Source: CAZWRV01 sp964636325
GTDB taxonomy: Bacteria; Verrucomicrobiota; Lentisphaeria; Victivallales; GWF2-50-93
Direction of reading: 5' to 3'
DNA length: 64,000 bases
NCBI GenBank assembly: GCA_964636325.1
Contig: CAZWRV010000016.1
Location: 1 to 64,000 of the forward strand
In this document: one piece after another, positions 17,698 to 25,673 of the stretch
How the letters are laid out: the number at the start of each line of letters is the position of its first letter
Numbering within the stretch: the first letter of the stretch is position 1
Program-made: the position numbers and the translations under genes
Notes under the pieces: model-generated
Told to the model about the DNA's origin: nothing
What the model saw: the letters and a program-made list of their open reading frames with translations, nothing else
The model's database searches: none

Positions 17698-19542
17698 CTA
17701 TTTAAACTTAAAGTCGTATTGACCAGTGGTCCACCAGGAAAGATCCCGCAGTAAGATCGGCCATTCGCTCCAATTCCAAAACGGGATTTCCCCTTTTGCG
17801 GGATCGCCATGGCAGGTCATCATTATACAACAGACACGGCCCTTTCCAAATTTTCCGGCTACGACCGCAGGATCGCCATTCTCCAAGGAAATGATCGTGT
17901 CTGTTCCTTCCTTTGCCTTAGCGCCATGCCACCAGTAGCAGGCAGGTCTGTTATCCATTCCAAGAAATTCAGTCGCAGGATGCGGCGTTGTTTTTGCGAG
18001 TTTCGCAGGCCGCCCATTTCCGACGAGAGGAGCATCTGAGGCGGTGTCAAACGTAACCGGCAGCAGATCCGCCAGCAGGGAGTTCTGGATTCCGCCCCGG
18101 TCGAAAGCCTTGTGCCCGCCGAGGAATACAAGACCGCCACCCTTATTGGCGAATTCCTTTATCATATTTTTCTGCTTCAGCGACAGGCTCTGGACATCAA
18201 TATCGCAAAGGATGATGAGGCGATGCTTGAACAAGTCTTCGGGCTTCCCCGGAAATCCGGCGAATGTCTGGTTGCGTCCGCCGCGTATGAAGACGGGGGT
18301 TATGGCGATCTGGCCGATGTGGAGCGCGTCGGCTATTCGCCAACAGTCGTAAAGCGGGCCTGCAAGAACCAGAGCCGAACAAGGTACAGAAGCGCCAGGA
18401 ACTAAATTTTCGGGTACAAGCCCCTCCATCCCCGGATAGATGCCGAGCAGTTCGTCGTCGTTGAAATATTTTAATGGATAGACCCGGACTGTGTCTATGA
18501 ACCATTCCGCCGTGCCTTCTGTCATGACTACAAAGTCCCACCAGCCGTTCGCGCGCAGGATGAAGTCCACGCTGAAGTCCCGGTATTTATCAGCCTCCTT
18601 GAAGTCGAATGGGCAGATGGAGACTTCTCCGCGGCCGCCTGATTCCTCCGAGGATATATACATGCTCCCTATCGCCTTGCCGCCCGTCACGTTCCCGTTT
18701 CTGGCGCGGAGGACCGCACGGTAGAGTCCGGGACGCGCGCTGGTGAAATATGGGGAATGCGCCATGATTCCCTTGCCTTCGGTTGTGAGCGCCTTCAGGC
18801 ATGTGCCGTCCGTGGATTCGCTGTCGCTAACAATTACGGCGACCTTGCTGTAGAGAAGCGAGGGCAGATTATATGATTTGACTATGGAATTGTCCCATCC
18901 GCCTTCGACGATCTTTTCCACCTTGCGCCCCGCAGCCTCTGGATCCGGTGGAGGAGAATACCTTAAAAGACGGACTGCGTCTATCCACAGGGCGGACGGA
19001 ATATTTTTACCCGTCTGTTTTTCACTGCTGTTGTTGAAGCCGCCGCCTATTATAACGGACACCGCGCCTACGGGGGCTTCTGCGATCGTGTCACGCAGGT
19101 CCCATTCCGCCATGGGATGATATGGAAGGGCGAGGATTCCGCCCGATCCGATCTGCTTGCCGTCTTTGTCGAGCCAGATCAGCCTTGCGGAGGAGTCTAC
19201 GCCGCTGTATTTGCCTTTTTCGCCGAATCCCTCGGACCGGTATGCGAGAGAAAACAGATATTTTGCTCCGCCTTCAACCGGTAACGGCTTTGCTGACTGG
19301 AAACTTACGTTGCCGGCGGAAGGCAGTTCCAGCTTCAAGGAAAACTTCCCCGTTACTTTGAATGCGGGATCCGCGGAGAATTTAGCGGGATTCGCAGGAT
19401 TTATGCCGACATTCCAGGCGGCCGGCTTGCCGTCGGCCCATTCCTCGAAGTCCGCGTTTGGTACAAGGTTGGGACCGAAAATGGGATCGGCCCCAGCCAG
19501 AACTGCAGGGATAGATAGCAAAAAATAAGTCATTGCTTTCAT
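17698..19542 (-). CDS. Secreted protein with carbohydrate-binding-like domains and a GATase1-like domain
   Basis: A 614-aa protein with a short signal peptide (residues 1-16, ending VLAG). Residues 20-190 ('NLVPNADFEEWADGKPAAWN') and about 220-350 resemble CBM4/9-like jelly rolls. The last ~230 residues resemble the class I glutamine-amidotransferase-like fold found in ThuA-like and GH42 trimerisation domains ('IILCDIDVQSLSLKQKNMI', 'GGGLVFLGGHKAFDRGG', 'GKGRVCCIMMTCHGD'). Its C-terminal domain is paralogous to that of 20077-22083. No Shine-Dalgarno is visible: the inserted repeat array ends directly before the ATG, so translation may be weak or altered. The function is unknown, probably non-catalytic glycan binding. 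Confidence 0.78.
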   Translation of the reverse strand: MKAMTYFLLSIPAVLAGADPIFGPNLVPNADFEEWADGKPAAWNVGINPANPAKFSADPAFKVTGKFSLKLELPSAGNVSFQSAKPLPVEGGAKYLFSLAYRSEGFGEKGKYSGVDSSARLIWLDKDGKQIGSGGILALPYHPMAEWDLRDTIAEAPVGAVSVIIGGGFNNSSEKQTGKNIPSALWIDAVRLLRYSPPPDPEAAGRKVEKIVEGGWDNSIVKSYNLPSLLYSKVAVIVSDSESTDGTCLKALTTEGKGIMAHSPYFTSARPGLYRAVLRARNGNVTGGKAIGSMYISSEESGGRGEVSICPFDFKEADKYRDFSVDFILRANGWWDFVVMTEGTAEWFIDTVRVYPLKYFNDDELLGIYPGMEGLVPENLVPGASVPCSALVLAGPLYDCWRIADALHIGQIAITPVFIRGGRNQTFAGFPGKPEDLFKHRLIILCDIDVQSLSLKQKNMIKEFANKGGGLVFLGGHKAFDRGGIQNSLLADLLPVTFDTASDAPLVGNGRPAKLAKTTPHPATEFLGMDNRPACYWWHGAKAKEGTDTIISLENGDPAVVAGKFGKGRVCCIMMTCHGDPAKGEIPFWNWSEWPILLRDLSWWTTGQYDFKFK

Positions 19543-20033
19543 GGTGTCGGGTGTCGGGTGTCAGGTGTAAAGGAAGATGGCCAACCGGATGGATTTTGTC
19601 CTGAGACGGAATCATAGCCGGCTGCGGTTTCAGAAACTTGCCAGCATCGCTCGCCGGCCGGTATTTTTTGCTCCAGAGTCTTTTCAAGCCCGTTCAGCAT
19701 GCGAATGCACTGTCTGTAACGTTCGCGATATGAGTCAAAGGTATTTTGGGTCAGATAATTTTTCAAATAAGCAACATACAAATGATGAATGGTCTCCGCC
19801 GCTTCTCCCCTGCTGCGATTTACGCCTTCGATCTTGTTCCGGATATGCCTGTCGTCGTTTTTCTCTGCGAGTTGCGCAGGGGAACTATTGGAAGATCGAC
19901 GAATTTGGCTTCCAAGCTCATAGCGCTCTTCGGCTGGCCACCCGTGAGATAAATTGCAAATTTCCAAATGCAGACGGCATAGCATCTGATATACCTCGAG
20001 ATCCTCAACTGACAAAAATCTCTTTTCTTCCAT
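19539..20033 (-). CDS. Four-helix bundle protein (23S rRNA intervening-sequence / S23 family)
   Basis: A 164-aa protein starting MEEKRFLSVEDLEVYQ at 20033 (AGGG upstream). The pattern 'DLEVYQ...', then 'ELGSQIRRSSNSSPAQLAEK', then a long third and fourth helix is that of the S23/IVP four-helix bundle family. The fold is the same as Avd of diversity-generating retroelements, and its role is poorly known. The last residues (TPDTRHPTP) are translated from the flanking 7-bp repeat array and are therefore not conserved protein sequence. No rRNA flanks it. It is the cargo of the repeat-bounded element 19543-20076 that separates two paralogous genes. Confidence 0.85.
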   Translation of the reverse strand: MEEKRFLSVEDLEVYQMLCRLHLEICNLSHGWPAEERYELGSQIRRSSNSSPAQLAEKNDDRHIRNKIEGVNRSRGEAAETIHHLYVAYLKNYLTQNTFDSYRERYRQCIRMLNGLEKTLEQKIPAGERCWQVSETAAGYDSVSGQNPSGWPSSFTPDTRHPTP

Positions 20034-20076
20034 TTTTCCCTCATGTCTTCCCGACACCTGACACCGGACACCTTTC
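19543..20076. mobile_element. Repeat-bounded element carrying an S23 gene (7-bp word)
   Basis: The left array (19543-19572) holds GGTGTCG, GGTGTCG, GGTGTCA, GGTGTAA. The right array (about 20050-20076) holds the complement: CGACACC, TGACACC, GGACACC. The two ends are thus inverted copies of the same 7-bp word. The right end touches the stop codon (20077-20079) of the gene at 20077-22083, and the left end touches the start codon at 19540-19542. The whole spacer is the element. No transposase is present. Confidence 0.65.
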
Positions 20077-22083
20077 CTACTCAAACCTCCTGTCCTGCTT
20101 CTGAACCCACCATATGCAGTCGCGGAGGAGGAGGTACCAGTTCGGATCCCGCCAGAAAGGAAGCTGGCCTTCCTTCATATCTCCCATCGGGGCGGCGGTG
20201 ATGCATATTATCCTCGCCTTGTTGGATCCGTATTCCCAGGCGGCCATGACCGGCTTGCCGTCGGCGTTCAATATCGGCATTGCCCCTTCCTTAATGGCTG
20301 TGGGATGCACCCAGCAGCATGCGATGTCTTTTGAAAGCGAAGCGGCAACTGATGCGAAAGGCGGCAGTTTTTCGACATGGGTAATCTTCCTGATCGCCGG
20401 ACCGTTCATTGAACATGGCTTGTTGTCGAATTCGACCGGGAAGGCGTCGCCCAGCTTCGTTCCTTTCAAGTGTGAACGGCCATATGCGCCGTGGCCGCCA
20501 AGAACTATCATTCCTCCGCCGGCCGTCAGATAGTCATGCAGCATCTCGATGCCGATCGGCTTGAACGCGCTGGCCGAGGCGCCGCCGAGGATGATGCACG
20601 AATGCCTCAGCAGCTCCTCGTAGTCATACGGGAAGTCGGTCAGGCTTCCGAAGAACGTTCCGCCCCATCGGTATTGGCTGAGCGTCAAGGATTTGCCATG
20701 ATATTTTCCGCCTGCGAGATGGACCGCGTCCGCCACCTTGTATTCCTCGTCGAGGAGGCCCTGGAAGAAAAGGATTTTGCCGCCGCCCAGATGGTCGGGA
20801 GTAAGCTTCATGTCCTTCGGCTTTGAAAGATTGAGAGCCTGCGGCCTGCGGGCCGCCGAATACAGGGGGCTGCGCATGTCGGTCATTATGTTGTCGCCCC
20901 ACTGGTATGCTCCTGAGTGGAAGTCTTCGAACGACGCGGAAAAATCCTTTCCGTCCGCGGTCTTGCCTGTCGCCACGACGCGGATCACCACGGGGTCGCC
21001 CGGGAGATTTTTAAATTCCAGCTTCGCCGTTTTGGGAATATCCGCGACATCGGCGAAAGAAACGTTTCCGCAATCGACCGGTTTAGCGGAAGGATCGGCG
21101 GCGGAAACCGCGGAAACCGCGAACGAGAGGGAGGCTACGGCGGCTCCTGATCTTGCGGCTGCGAATTCCGCAGTTCCGGCGCCCTTGTTGTCAGTGCTTA
21201 TGCTCATGGACGCCAGGAAGTTGTCGTCCGCGTGGGTGAGCTTTTCAAATCCTGCGACGGGGTAGAGCCTGCAAAGGTATGCCTTCGAGTTGCCTTTGGG
21301 AATGTAGCAGGTGTTGAACATGATTTCGCTGGTGGAGTTGCCTCCGCAAGCGTATAGGCGGTTGACGTCGTCGTATTCCGTGATGGAGACTATCCCCCGT
21401 TTCTCCTTGACGTCGAGCAGGGCGGTCCACGGGGCGGTGAAGTCGCTGATGAAGTCCTCGGCGCCGTAGAGCCCGTTGCCCTGCTGGGCGTTGGAGCGGA
21501 CGCCGCGCGACGTGGGCCTGAACGTCCTGTCGCCGGCCGGATCGAATTCGTTCCCGGCCCGGAAGACATGCTGTATCCAATATGCGCATGTCTTCGACTC
21601 GTCCTCCGGAGCTGTCAGCTTTACTTCGCAGGACAATGCCGGAGAATTGGCCTTCAACGTGAACGTCTTTTCGATCAGGATGTTGGAAATCTTCCTGTTG
21701 GCTGTTTTTTCCGCTCCCCAGACTCCGGTGGACTTGAAGAAGACCTTCACCTTCGCCTCTTCCGGCGTCTGCGATACGATCTCGAATTGGTACGGGGTCT
21801 CCAGCAGTTCGCCGGGCCAGTTCTGCTCCTGGAAATGATCCATGAAGAGCCCCCAGTATTTTGTCGGCAGCACTATGTTGCCTGGCGCAAGCTTGTCCGA
21901 ATATTCCGTTACGGCACCGCCGCGGGCGGGCGTGATTGCAAGCGAAACCCGGTAGTTCTCCATCTTGATCACATCGAGGTCGTTCTGCTTTTCCTGTGTG
22001 AGTTTGACGGGCTCGGCGGCGGCGGAATAAGTGTAAATAAGCAATATGGCTGTTGCAGACAAGACATTAGTAATATTGTTCAT
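20077..22083 (-). CDS. Large secreted protein with C-terminal GATase1-like domain
   Basis: A 668-aa protein with a signal peptide ending SAAAEP and AAGGAG before the ATG. Residues 40-300 are a beta-rich domain ('VSLAITPARGGAVTEYSDK', 'YWIQHVFRAGNEFDPAG') reminiscent of galactose-mutarotase-like or beta-sandwich folds. Residues ~430-660 are a glutamine-amidotransferase-like domain ('CIILGGASASAFKP', 'GGGMIVLGGHGAYGRSH', 'KARIICITAAPMGD') ending in 'LLLRDCIWWVQKQ', the same ending as in its paralogue at 17698-19542. The N-terminal domain also resembles the first part of the 1447-aa protein at 35724. It is probably periplasmic or extracellular and acts on the same glycan as the block's hydrolases. 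The exact function is unknown. Confidence 0.76.
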   Translation of the reverse strand: MNNITNVLSATAILLIYTYSAAAEPVKLTQEKQNDLDVIKMENYRVSLAITPARGGAVTEYSDKLAPGNIVLPTKYWGLFMDHFQEQNWPGELLETPYQFEIVSQTPEEAKVKVFFKSTGVWGAEKTANRKISNILIEKTFTLKANSPALSCEVKLTAPEDESKTCAYWIQHVFRAGNEFDPAGDRTFRPTSRGVRSNAQQGNGLYGAEDFISDFTAPWTALLDVKEKRGIVSITEYDDVNRLYACGGNSTSEIMFNTCYIPKGNSKAYLCRLYPVAGFEKLTHADDNFLASMSISTDNKGAGTAEFAAARSGAAVASLSFAVSAVSAADPSAKPVDCGNVSFADVADIPKTAKLEFKNLPGDPVVIRVVATGKTADGKDFSASFEDFHSGAYQWGDNIMTDMRSPLYSAARRPQALNLSKPKDMKLTPDHLGGGKILFFQGLLDEEYKVADAVHLAGGKYHGKSLTLSQYRWGGTFFGSLTDFPYDYEELLRHSCIILGGASASAFKPIGIEMLHDYLTAGGGMIVLGGHGAYGRSHLKGTKLGDAFPVEFDNKPCSMNGPAIRKITHVEKLPPFASVAASLSKDIACCWVHPTAIKEGAMPILNADGKPVMAAWEYGSNKARIICITAAPMGDMKEGQLPFWRDPNWYLLLRDCIWWVQKQDRRFE

Positions 22084-22191
22084 GTGAATTCTCCTTGGAG
22101 TTTTTTAAAACTAGTTTATTGTCGTGAGCCTTGTCGCGAGCTTTGTCGAACTTATTTGGATTGCCTGCAAGCTCAATAATCATAGATGATG

Positions 22192-22446
22192 TCATATTCT
22201 CTCCAAAAGAATCTTGCACTTTTCCACCTCATTTTTGAAAAGTAATTCTTGAATGACACATAAATCCAACCTGGCAGCCAGCTTGATTGCTGCTTCATGG
22301 GATGTTCCTAAAAACCTTTGTTGATCGGCGTCAGAAAAGCGGCCATTGCCTTCCGCAATATTCAGGACAATGCTAGTAAGCAGTTCATCCAGTCTACGGA
22401 ATGCAGAAGTAGACAGGCGGGACATGCCATTTAAAGAAGAAAACAT
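22192..22446 (-). pseudogene. Truncated four-helix bundle (S23/IVP) gene
   Basis: 84 codons, equivalent to the last two thirds of the family. 'SIVLNIAEGNGRFSDADQQR' is the conserved second-third helix signature, and 'AARLDLCVIQ' follows. The expected N-terminal ~45 residues (the 'F..L.VWQ.A' helix) are absent. The DNA just upstream is a 20-bp hairpin and a GC palindrome rather than coding sequence. It probably arose by deletion or recombination inside the repeat-bounded element. A short product could still be made from the ATG at 22446. Confidence 0.65.
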
Positions 22447-22467
22447 TTTAGTCCCTTACGGTGCAAC

Positions 22468-22573
22468 TTGGAAAACGTTTTTTCCAAAATGTAGTTTGCG
22501 CGCGCCGCGCGCAAGCAACATAACACAGCATTACTCCTATGCAGAGTTTGCCCTTTGCGCGCGGCGCGCGCAA
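22468..22573. repeat. Hairpin and paired GC palindromes between the two S23 genes
   Basis: TTGGAAAA (22468-22475) pairs with TTTTCCAA (22480-22487). A 19-bp palindrome of CG dinucleotides with TTG/CAA ends occurs at 22496-22514 (central C) and again at 22555-22573 (central G), so the two copies are inverted relative to each other. The stretch between them has no gene. Confidence 0.6.
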
Positions 22574-22634
22574 GCTACCTGCGCGTCGTAAGGGCGCCTT
22601 TTTCCCGCAGGGAAAAACTTAGCCACTTCTATGG

Positions 22635-23120
22635 TTATACGATAGACATCAAGTTTCTCATGATGGAAAAAAACTGTTCTTCTGGCTTATTTGGAAAATC
22701 TTTGCCGCAAAATTTCCCGGTCTTTTCACTTATTGACTTTGATGCATACTCTTCGGCATCCTCTTTTATCATCAGCGAAGACGACCAAGATCGTCTCAGA
22801 CCTATCAACATTCGCAGGATCTGTAATAGATATTGCTTGTCAATTAAGATGCATTCATCTTCAATAAGCCGCCTGATGCCAGCGAGATCCAGGCAGGCCG
22901 CACATTCAAAAGTAGAACCGATGGCATAATCGAGGCATCTAACCTTCATCACAGTATAAGCGGCACTAGCCATGGCAATATTTTCGAGAATACTGCCGGC
23001 CGCGCGGTTAAGCTGGTCTGCAACGGCATGCCTGTTGTCCCAATTGACGATGTTGTTGTTAACTTTTACGTTGAAGGTTAAAGCATGCTGATAGACTTTG
23101 AGTTTCTCGTGATTAAACAT
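22635..23120 (-). CDS. Four-helix bundle protein (S23/IVP family)
   Basis: A 161-aa protein with AGGGA before the ATG. 'MFNHEKLKVYQHALTFN' is the typical first helix, and 'AVADQLNRAAGSILENIAM' with 'DYAIGSTFECAACLDLAG' are the second and third helices of the S23 family. The C-terminal ~45 residues (after 'RRSWSSSLMIKED') are longer than usual and of unknown use. It lies inside the repeat-bounded element 22119-23217 and is not near any rRNA gene. The role is unknown; by fold it could bind nucleic acid or oligomerise like Avd. Confidence 0.85.
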   Translation of the reverse strand: MFNHEKLKVYQHALTFNVKVNNNIVNWDNRHAVADQLNRAAGSILENIAMASAAYTVMKVRCLDYAIGSTFECAACLDLAGIRRLIEDECILIDKQYLLQILRMLIGLRRSWSSSLMIKEDAEEYASKSISEKTGKFCGKDFPNKPEEQFFSIMRNLMSIV

Positions 23121-23214
23121 GTCAATATCCCTGAGGTTCTATTTTAATAACAGGACAAGCTCAGTAGATAAATATCTTCGCCAAAGCTCACGACAAGGCT
23201 CGCGACAAAGCTTG

Positions 23215-25572
23215 TCAATAAACAAACACAACCATCTTCCATGCCAAGAGTTCGGGGACCGATACTGATAAGCCTGCGCCTTCCTTCCTGACCTCGAGCG
23301 GCCTCAGGGAGATTTCCGGCGGCTGGCCTCGCGCCGGCGCCTCGGCGAAGACGAGATATGCGGCTCTGGGAGATTTGCCGTCCAACTGTCCTGCGGTGAC
23401 CTTTATGTCTTTCAAAGGCGCCGCCATTTCGGAAAGAGGGTTCTGTTCGACGCTGGCCTTGGGCGGGTTGACCAGGTTGACGATGAGCTGCCTGCCTTCG
23501 TCGGTCTTGTTTGTGAAAACCATGTCCTTCCACATGACCGGAGCAGCGGCCTGGACGTCGACAAGGTTCTTCGGATCGGAGATCCAATCTCTGCCGAGTC
23601 CGTAGAAAAGTTCGCTGAAGCGAGTGGAAAGGCCGCCCATGTCTCCGAAGGGAAGCGAACTGTCCAGGTACCAGCCGCCGTTCGGACGGCCGCCGCCGAT
23701 CAGGCGGAATATGCTGGAGTAGACCCGGTCGACGGTGAAGTTAGCTCCGTAGCGCCGGAGATCGAAAGGCTGGTATATGCCGCCCATCTTTGTGACGGTA
23801 TCGCCCCATGAGGTCATACGTCTTGCGAATGCGTCCCATTTGCTGTAGGGGCTGTTGGGCTCCTGGTACGTGCAGACGACTTCGTCCAGCATCCATCCGC
23901 CGCCTTCGCAGCGCTCCTTCATGGTGAGAGGCATGTCGCGGACCTCCTCGGGCGAAGCGTAATTGTAGCCGAAAGTGAAGTCCGGGACTTCGTCATGGAC
24001 CAGTTTCTTGACGCGTTTGACGGCGGCGGCGCTTACTCTGTCGGCCTTCTCGTTGGTCGGAGCGATCTCCTTTCCGGTGTGGTCACGCTCACCCGGATGG
24101 ACTTCGAGGTAGCGGACATCCATGCGTACGCCCTTGAATCCCATGACTTTTGCGCATTTCACATATTGCGATGCGATATATTCCTGGACTTCCGGCAGCG
24201 CATGATTCAGGCAGCCCTGGAAGAATATGAGGTTGTAAGTCTTCGGATCAAACGAAAGATCGTTGATGTGCCTGTATCTCTCGCGGCTGTCCATCTCGTA
24301 GTGGCCTACTTCGCCGTTGGAATCATAGATGAACCACTCCGGATGCCTGGCAAAGAGCTTGTAGCCGGAGTCGGCCCAGCAGGTGCCGTTGACGTAGGAG
24401 ACAGGCCACATCCCGGCGTTCCGCAGCATCTCGTTCTGCTTCTGGATCAGGGTTCTGCTGCGATACCAGACGTTGGGGCCGCCTTCTCCTCCCGGGAAAG
24501 GATCCTCGTCCGGGGCGAGATCCGAGATGTCGCCCGGCGACCATGAGAAGAACTCCCAGTATTCCGTGCCCGGTGAGAGCCTGCGCCAAAAGTCGATCGC
24601 CCTTTTGCTCTCCTGAAAAGTGGTTGGGGACACGTAAAAGATGGAATGCATGTCGCCATGTTCCTTGGCGAAGTCGTATGAATTGCCGGTGGAAAGCCAG
24701 AGCGGCTGGTCGAAGACACCGAAAAGCCCGGAGGACCTGTCCAAGGTTTTTCCGTCGCGCTGAAGCTCGACCGCTATCTCATGCCCGTAGCGCTTTTTCC
24801 CGTGCTTCCACTGGACGCTGACCGTCCTTTCCTCGCCCGGCTTCAAGGAGACATTCTGGATGAACGCTTCCGCCTTTCCCAAGAGCCCCGAGCAGTCGGT
24901 GCCGACAAGCTCGAACGATTCTTCCTTGGCCGAAGGATTTGCGATGGTGATCGCGGCCGCCGCCTTTTCACTCAGGCCGAATCTCGGCTTCGCCGGCTGA
25001 ACGGAAATGATCTTCGGGCGGTCCCCCTTTTCGGTGGAAATTTCAATGCTGTCGAGAAGGACGGCCAGCGGCTTGTCGTATTTCTGCGGAGGATTGTCCC
25101 AGCGGAAAATAATCTCCACGCCCATGTCCGAGCGGACCAGCCCCGTGTCGACTTTTATGCTGACCGGAGCATATTCGCCCGGTACGAGGCTGAAGCCTTG
25201 GACGATGGTCGAGCCGCCGAGCCGCTCCTGCGGATTCTTCCTGTGGAGGTAGAAGTAAAGTTTCGGCCCGTTGCTGAGATCCAGCAGGTTTTCCCCCTTC
25301 AGCTTAACAGTCAGGATTGTTTCGCCCTGCATCGGGAACGGACCAAGTCCGAGATGGAAATGAGCCCAGTCCTTGGTGTCCTTGACATATGGAATCCTAA
25401 CCGCCTTGCCGCCGGCCGCGGCGGAGTCATCCACAAACGAGCAGCCGTTCCTAAGGGATTCCTGCTTGACCGCCTTTTCCGCCTCTTCCTTGAATATGAC
25501 GCCGCTGTCCGCCGCTCCGGCCGCGAGGGCTGCTCCGGATACGAAGATCGCCGCTAAATGTTTCATTCTCAT
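23215..25572 (-). CDS. Secreted TIM-barrel glycoside hydrolase-like protein
   Basis: A 785-aa protein. The ATG at 25572 follows AAGGAG and begins a signal peptide ending AAGAADS. Residues 25-180 are a carbohydrate-binding-like jelly roll, about 190-280 an Ig-like domain, and about 300-650 resembles a (beta/alpha)8 barrel with 'WYRSRTLIQKQNEMLRNAGM', 'KVMGFKGVRMDVRY' (a barrel-strand Asp, possible nucleophile) and 'GGWMLDEVVCTYQEPNSP'. The C-terminus is a beta domain. The layout recalls GH66/GH13-like extracellular glucanases, but I cannot assign a family. It ends at an inserted repeat array and precedes the S23-interrupted GATase-like genes. Confidence 0.75.
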   Translation of the reverse strand: MRMKHLAAIFVSGAALAAGAADSGVIFKEEAEKAVKQESLRNGCSFVDDSAAAGGKAVRIPYVKDTKDWAHFHLGLGPFPMQGETILTVKLKGENLLDLSNGPKLYFYLHRKNPQERLGGSTIVQGFSLVPGEYAPVSIKVDTGLVRSDMGVEIIFRWDNPPQKYDKPLAVLLDSIEISTEKGDRPKIISVQPAKPRFGLSEKAAAAITIANPSAKEESFELVGTDCSGLLGKAEAFIQNVSLKPGEERTVSVQWKHGKKRYGHEIAVELQRDGKTLDRSSGLFGVFDQPLWLSTGNSYDFAKEHGDMHSIFYVSPTTFQESKRAIDFWRRLSPGTEYWEFFSWSPGDISDLAPDEDPFPGGEGGPNVWYRSRTLIQKQNEMLRNAGMWPVSYVNGTCWADSGYKLFARHPEWFIYDSNGEVGHYEMDSRERYRHINDLSFDPKTYNLIFFQGCLNHALPEVQEYIASQYVKCAKVMGFKGVRMDVRYLEVHPGERDHTGKEIAPTNEKADRVSAAAVKRVKKLVHDEVPDFTFGYNYASPEEVRDMPLTMKERCEGGGWMLDEVVCTYQEPNSPYSKWDAFARRMTSWGDTVTKMGGIYQPFDLRRYGANFTVDRVYSSIFRLIGGGRPNGGWYLDSSLPFGDMGGLSTRFSELFYGLGRDWISDPKNLVDVQAAAPVMWKDMVFTNKTDEGRQLIVNLVNPPKASVEQNPLSEMAAPLKDIKVTAGQLDGKSPRAAYLVFAEAPARGQPPEISLRPLEVRKEGAGLSVSVPELLAWKMVVFVY

Positions 25573-25673
25573 TGTTTTAAGCTCCTTTTTCAAGATCAAT
25601 ATAACACTTATTGCCCTTTCAATTCAAATTGTTGCATCCGCGGCCGGTGGCATTGCCTTAGTCATTTCCTTCA

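Larger units (their letters stand above)
22119..23217. mobile_element. Repeat-bounded element carrying two S23-family genes (12-bp word)
   Basis: The left array (22119-22149) reads TTGTCGTGAGC, CTTGTCGCGAGC, TTTGTCGAAC. The right array (23179-23217) is its inverse (GCTCACGACAAG, GCTCGCGACAAA, GCTTGTCAA). The right end overlaps the stop codon (23215-23217) of the 794-residue-frame gene. The interior holds one truncated and one full S23-type gene separated by GC palindromes. The architecture matches 19543-20076 with an unrelated word. Confidence 0.65.

Noticed and set aside
19543..20076. A 23S rRNA gene with an intervening sequence
   Set aside because: Flanking DNA encodes secreted proteins and no rRNA sequence is visible.
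19539..23120. A diversity-generating retroelement (S23 genes share the Avd fold)
   Set aside because: There is no reverse transcriptase and no template/variable repeat pair in the window.
22119..23217. A CRISPR array
   Set aside because: Units are 7-12 bp and contiguous, without 30-bp spacers, and no cas genes are present.
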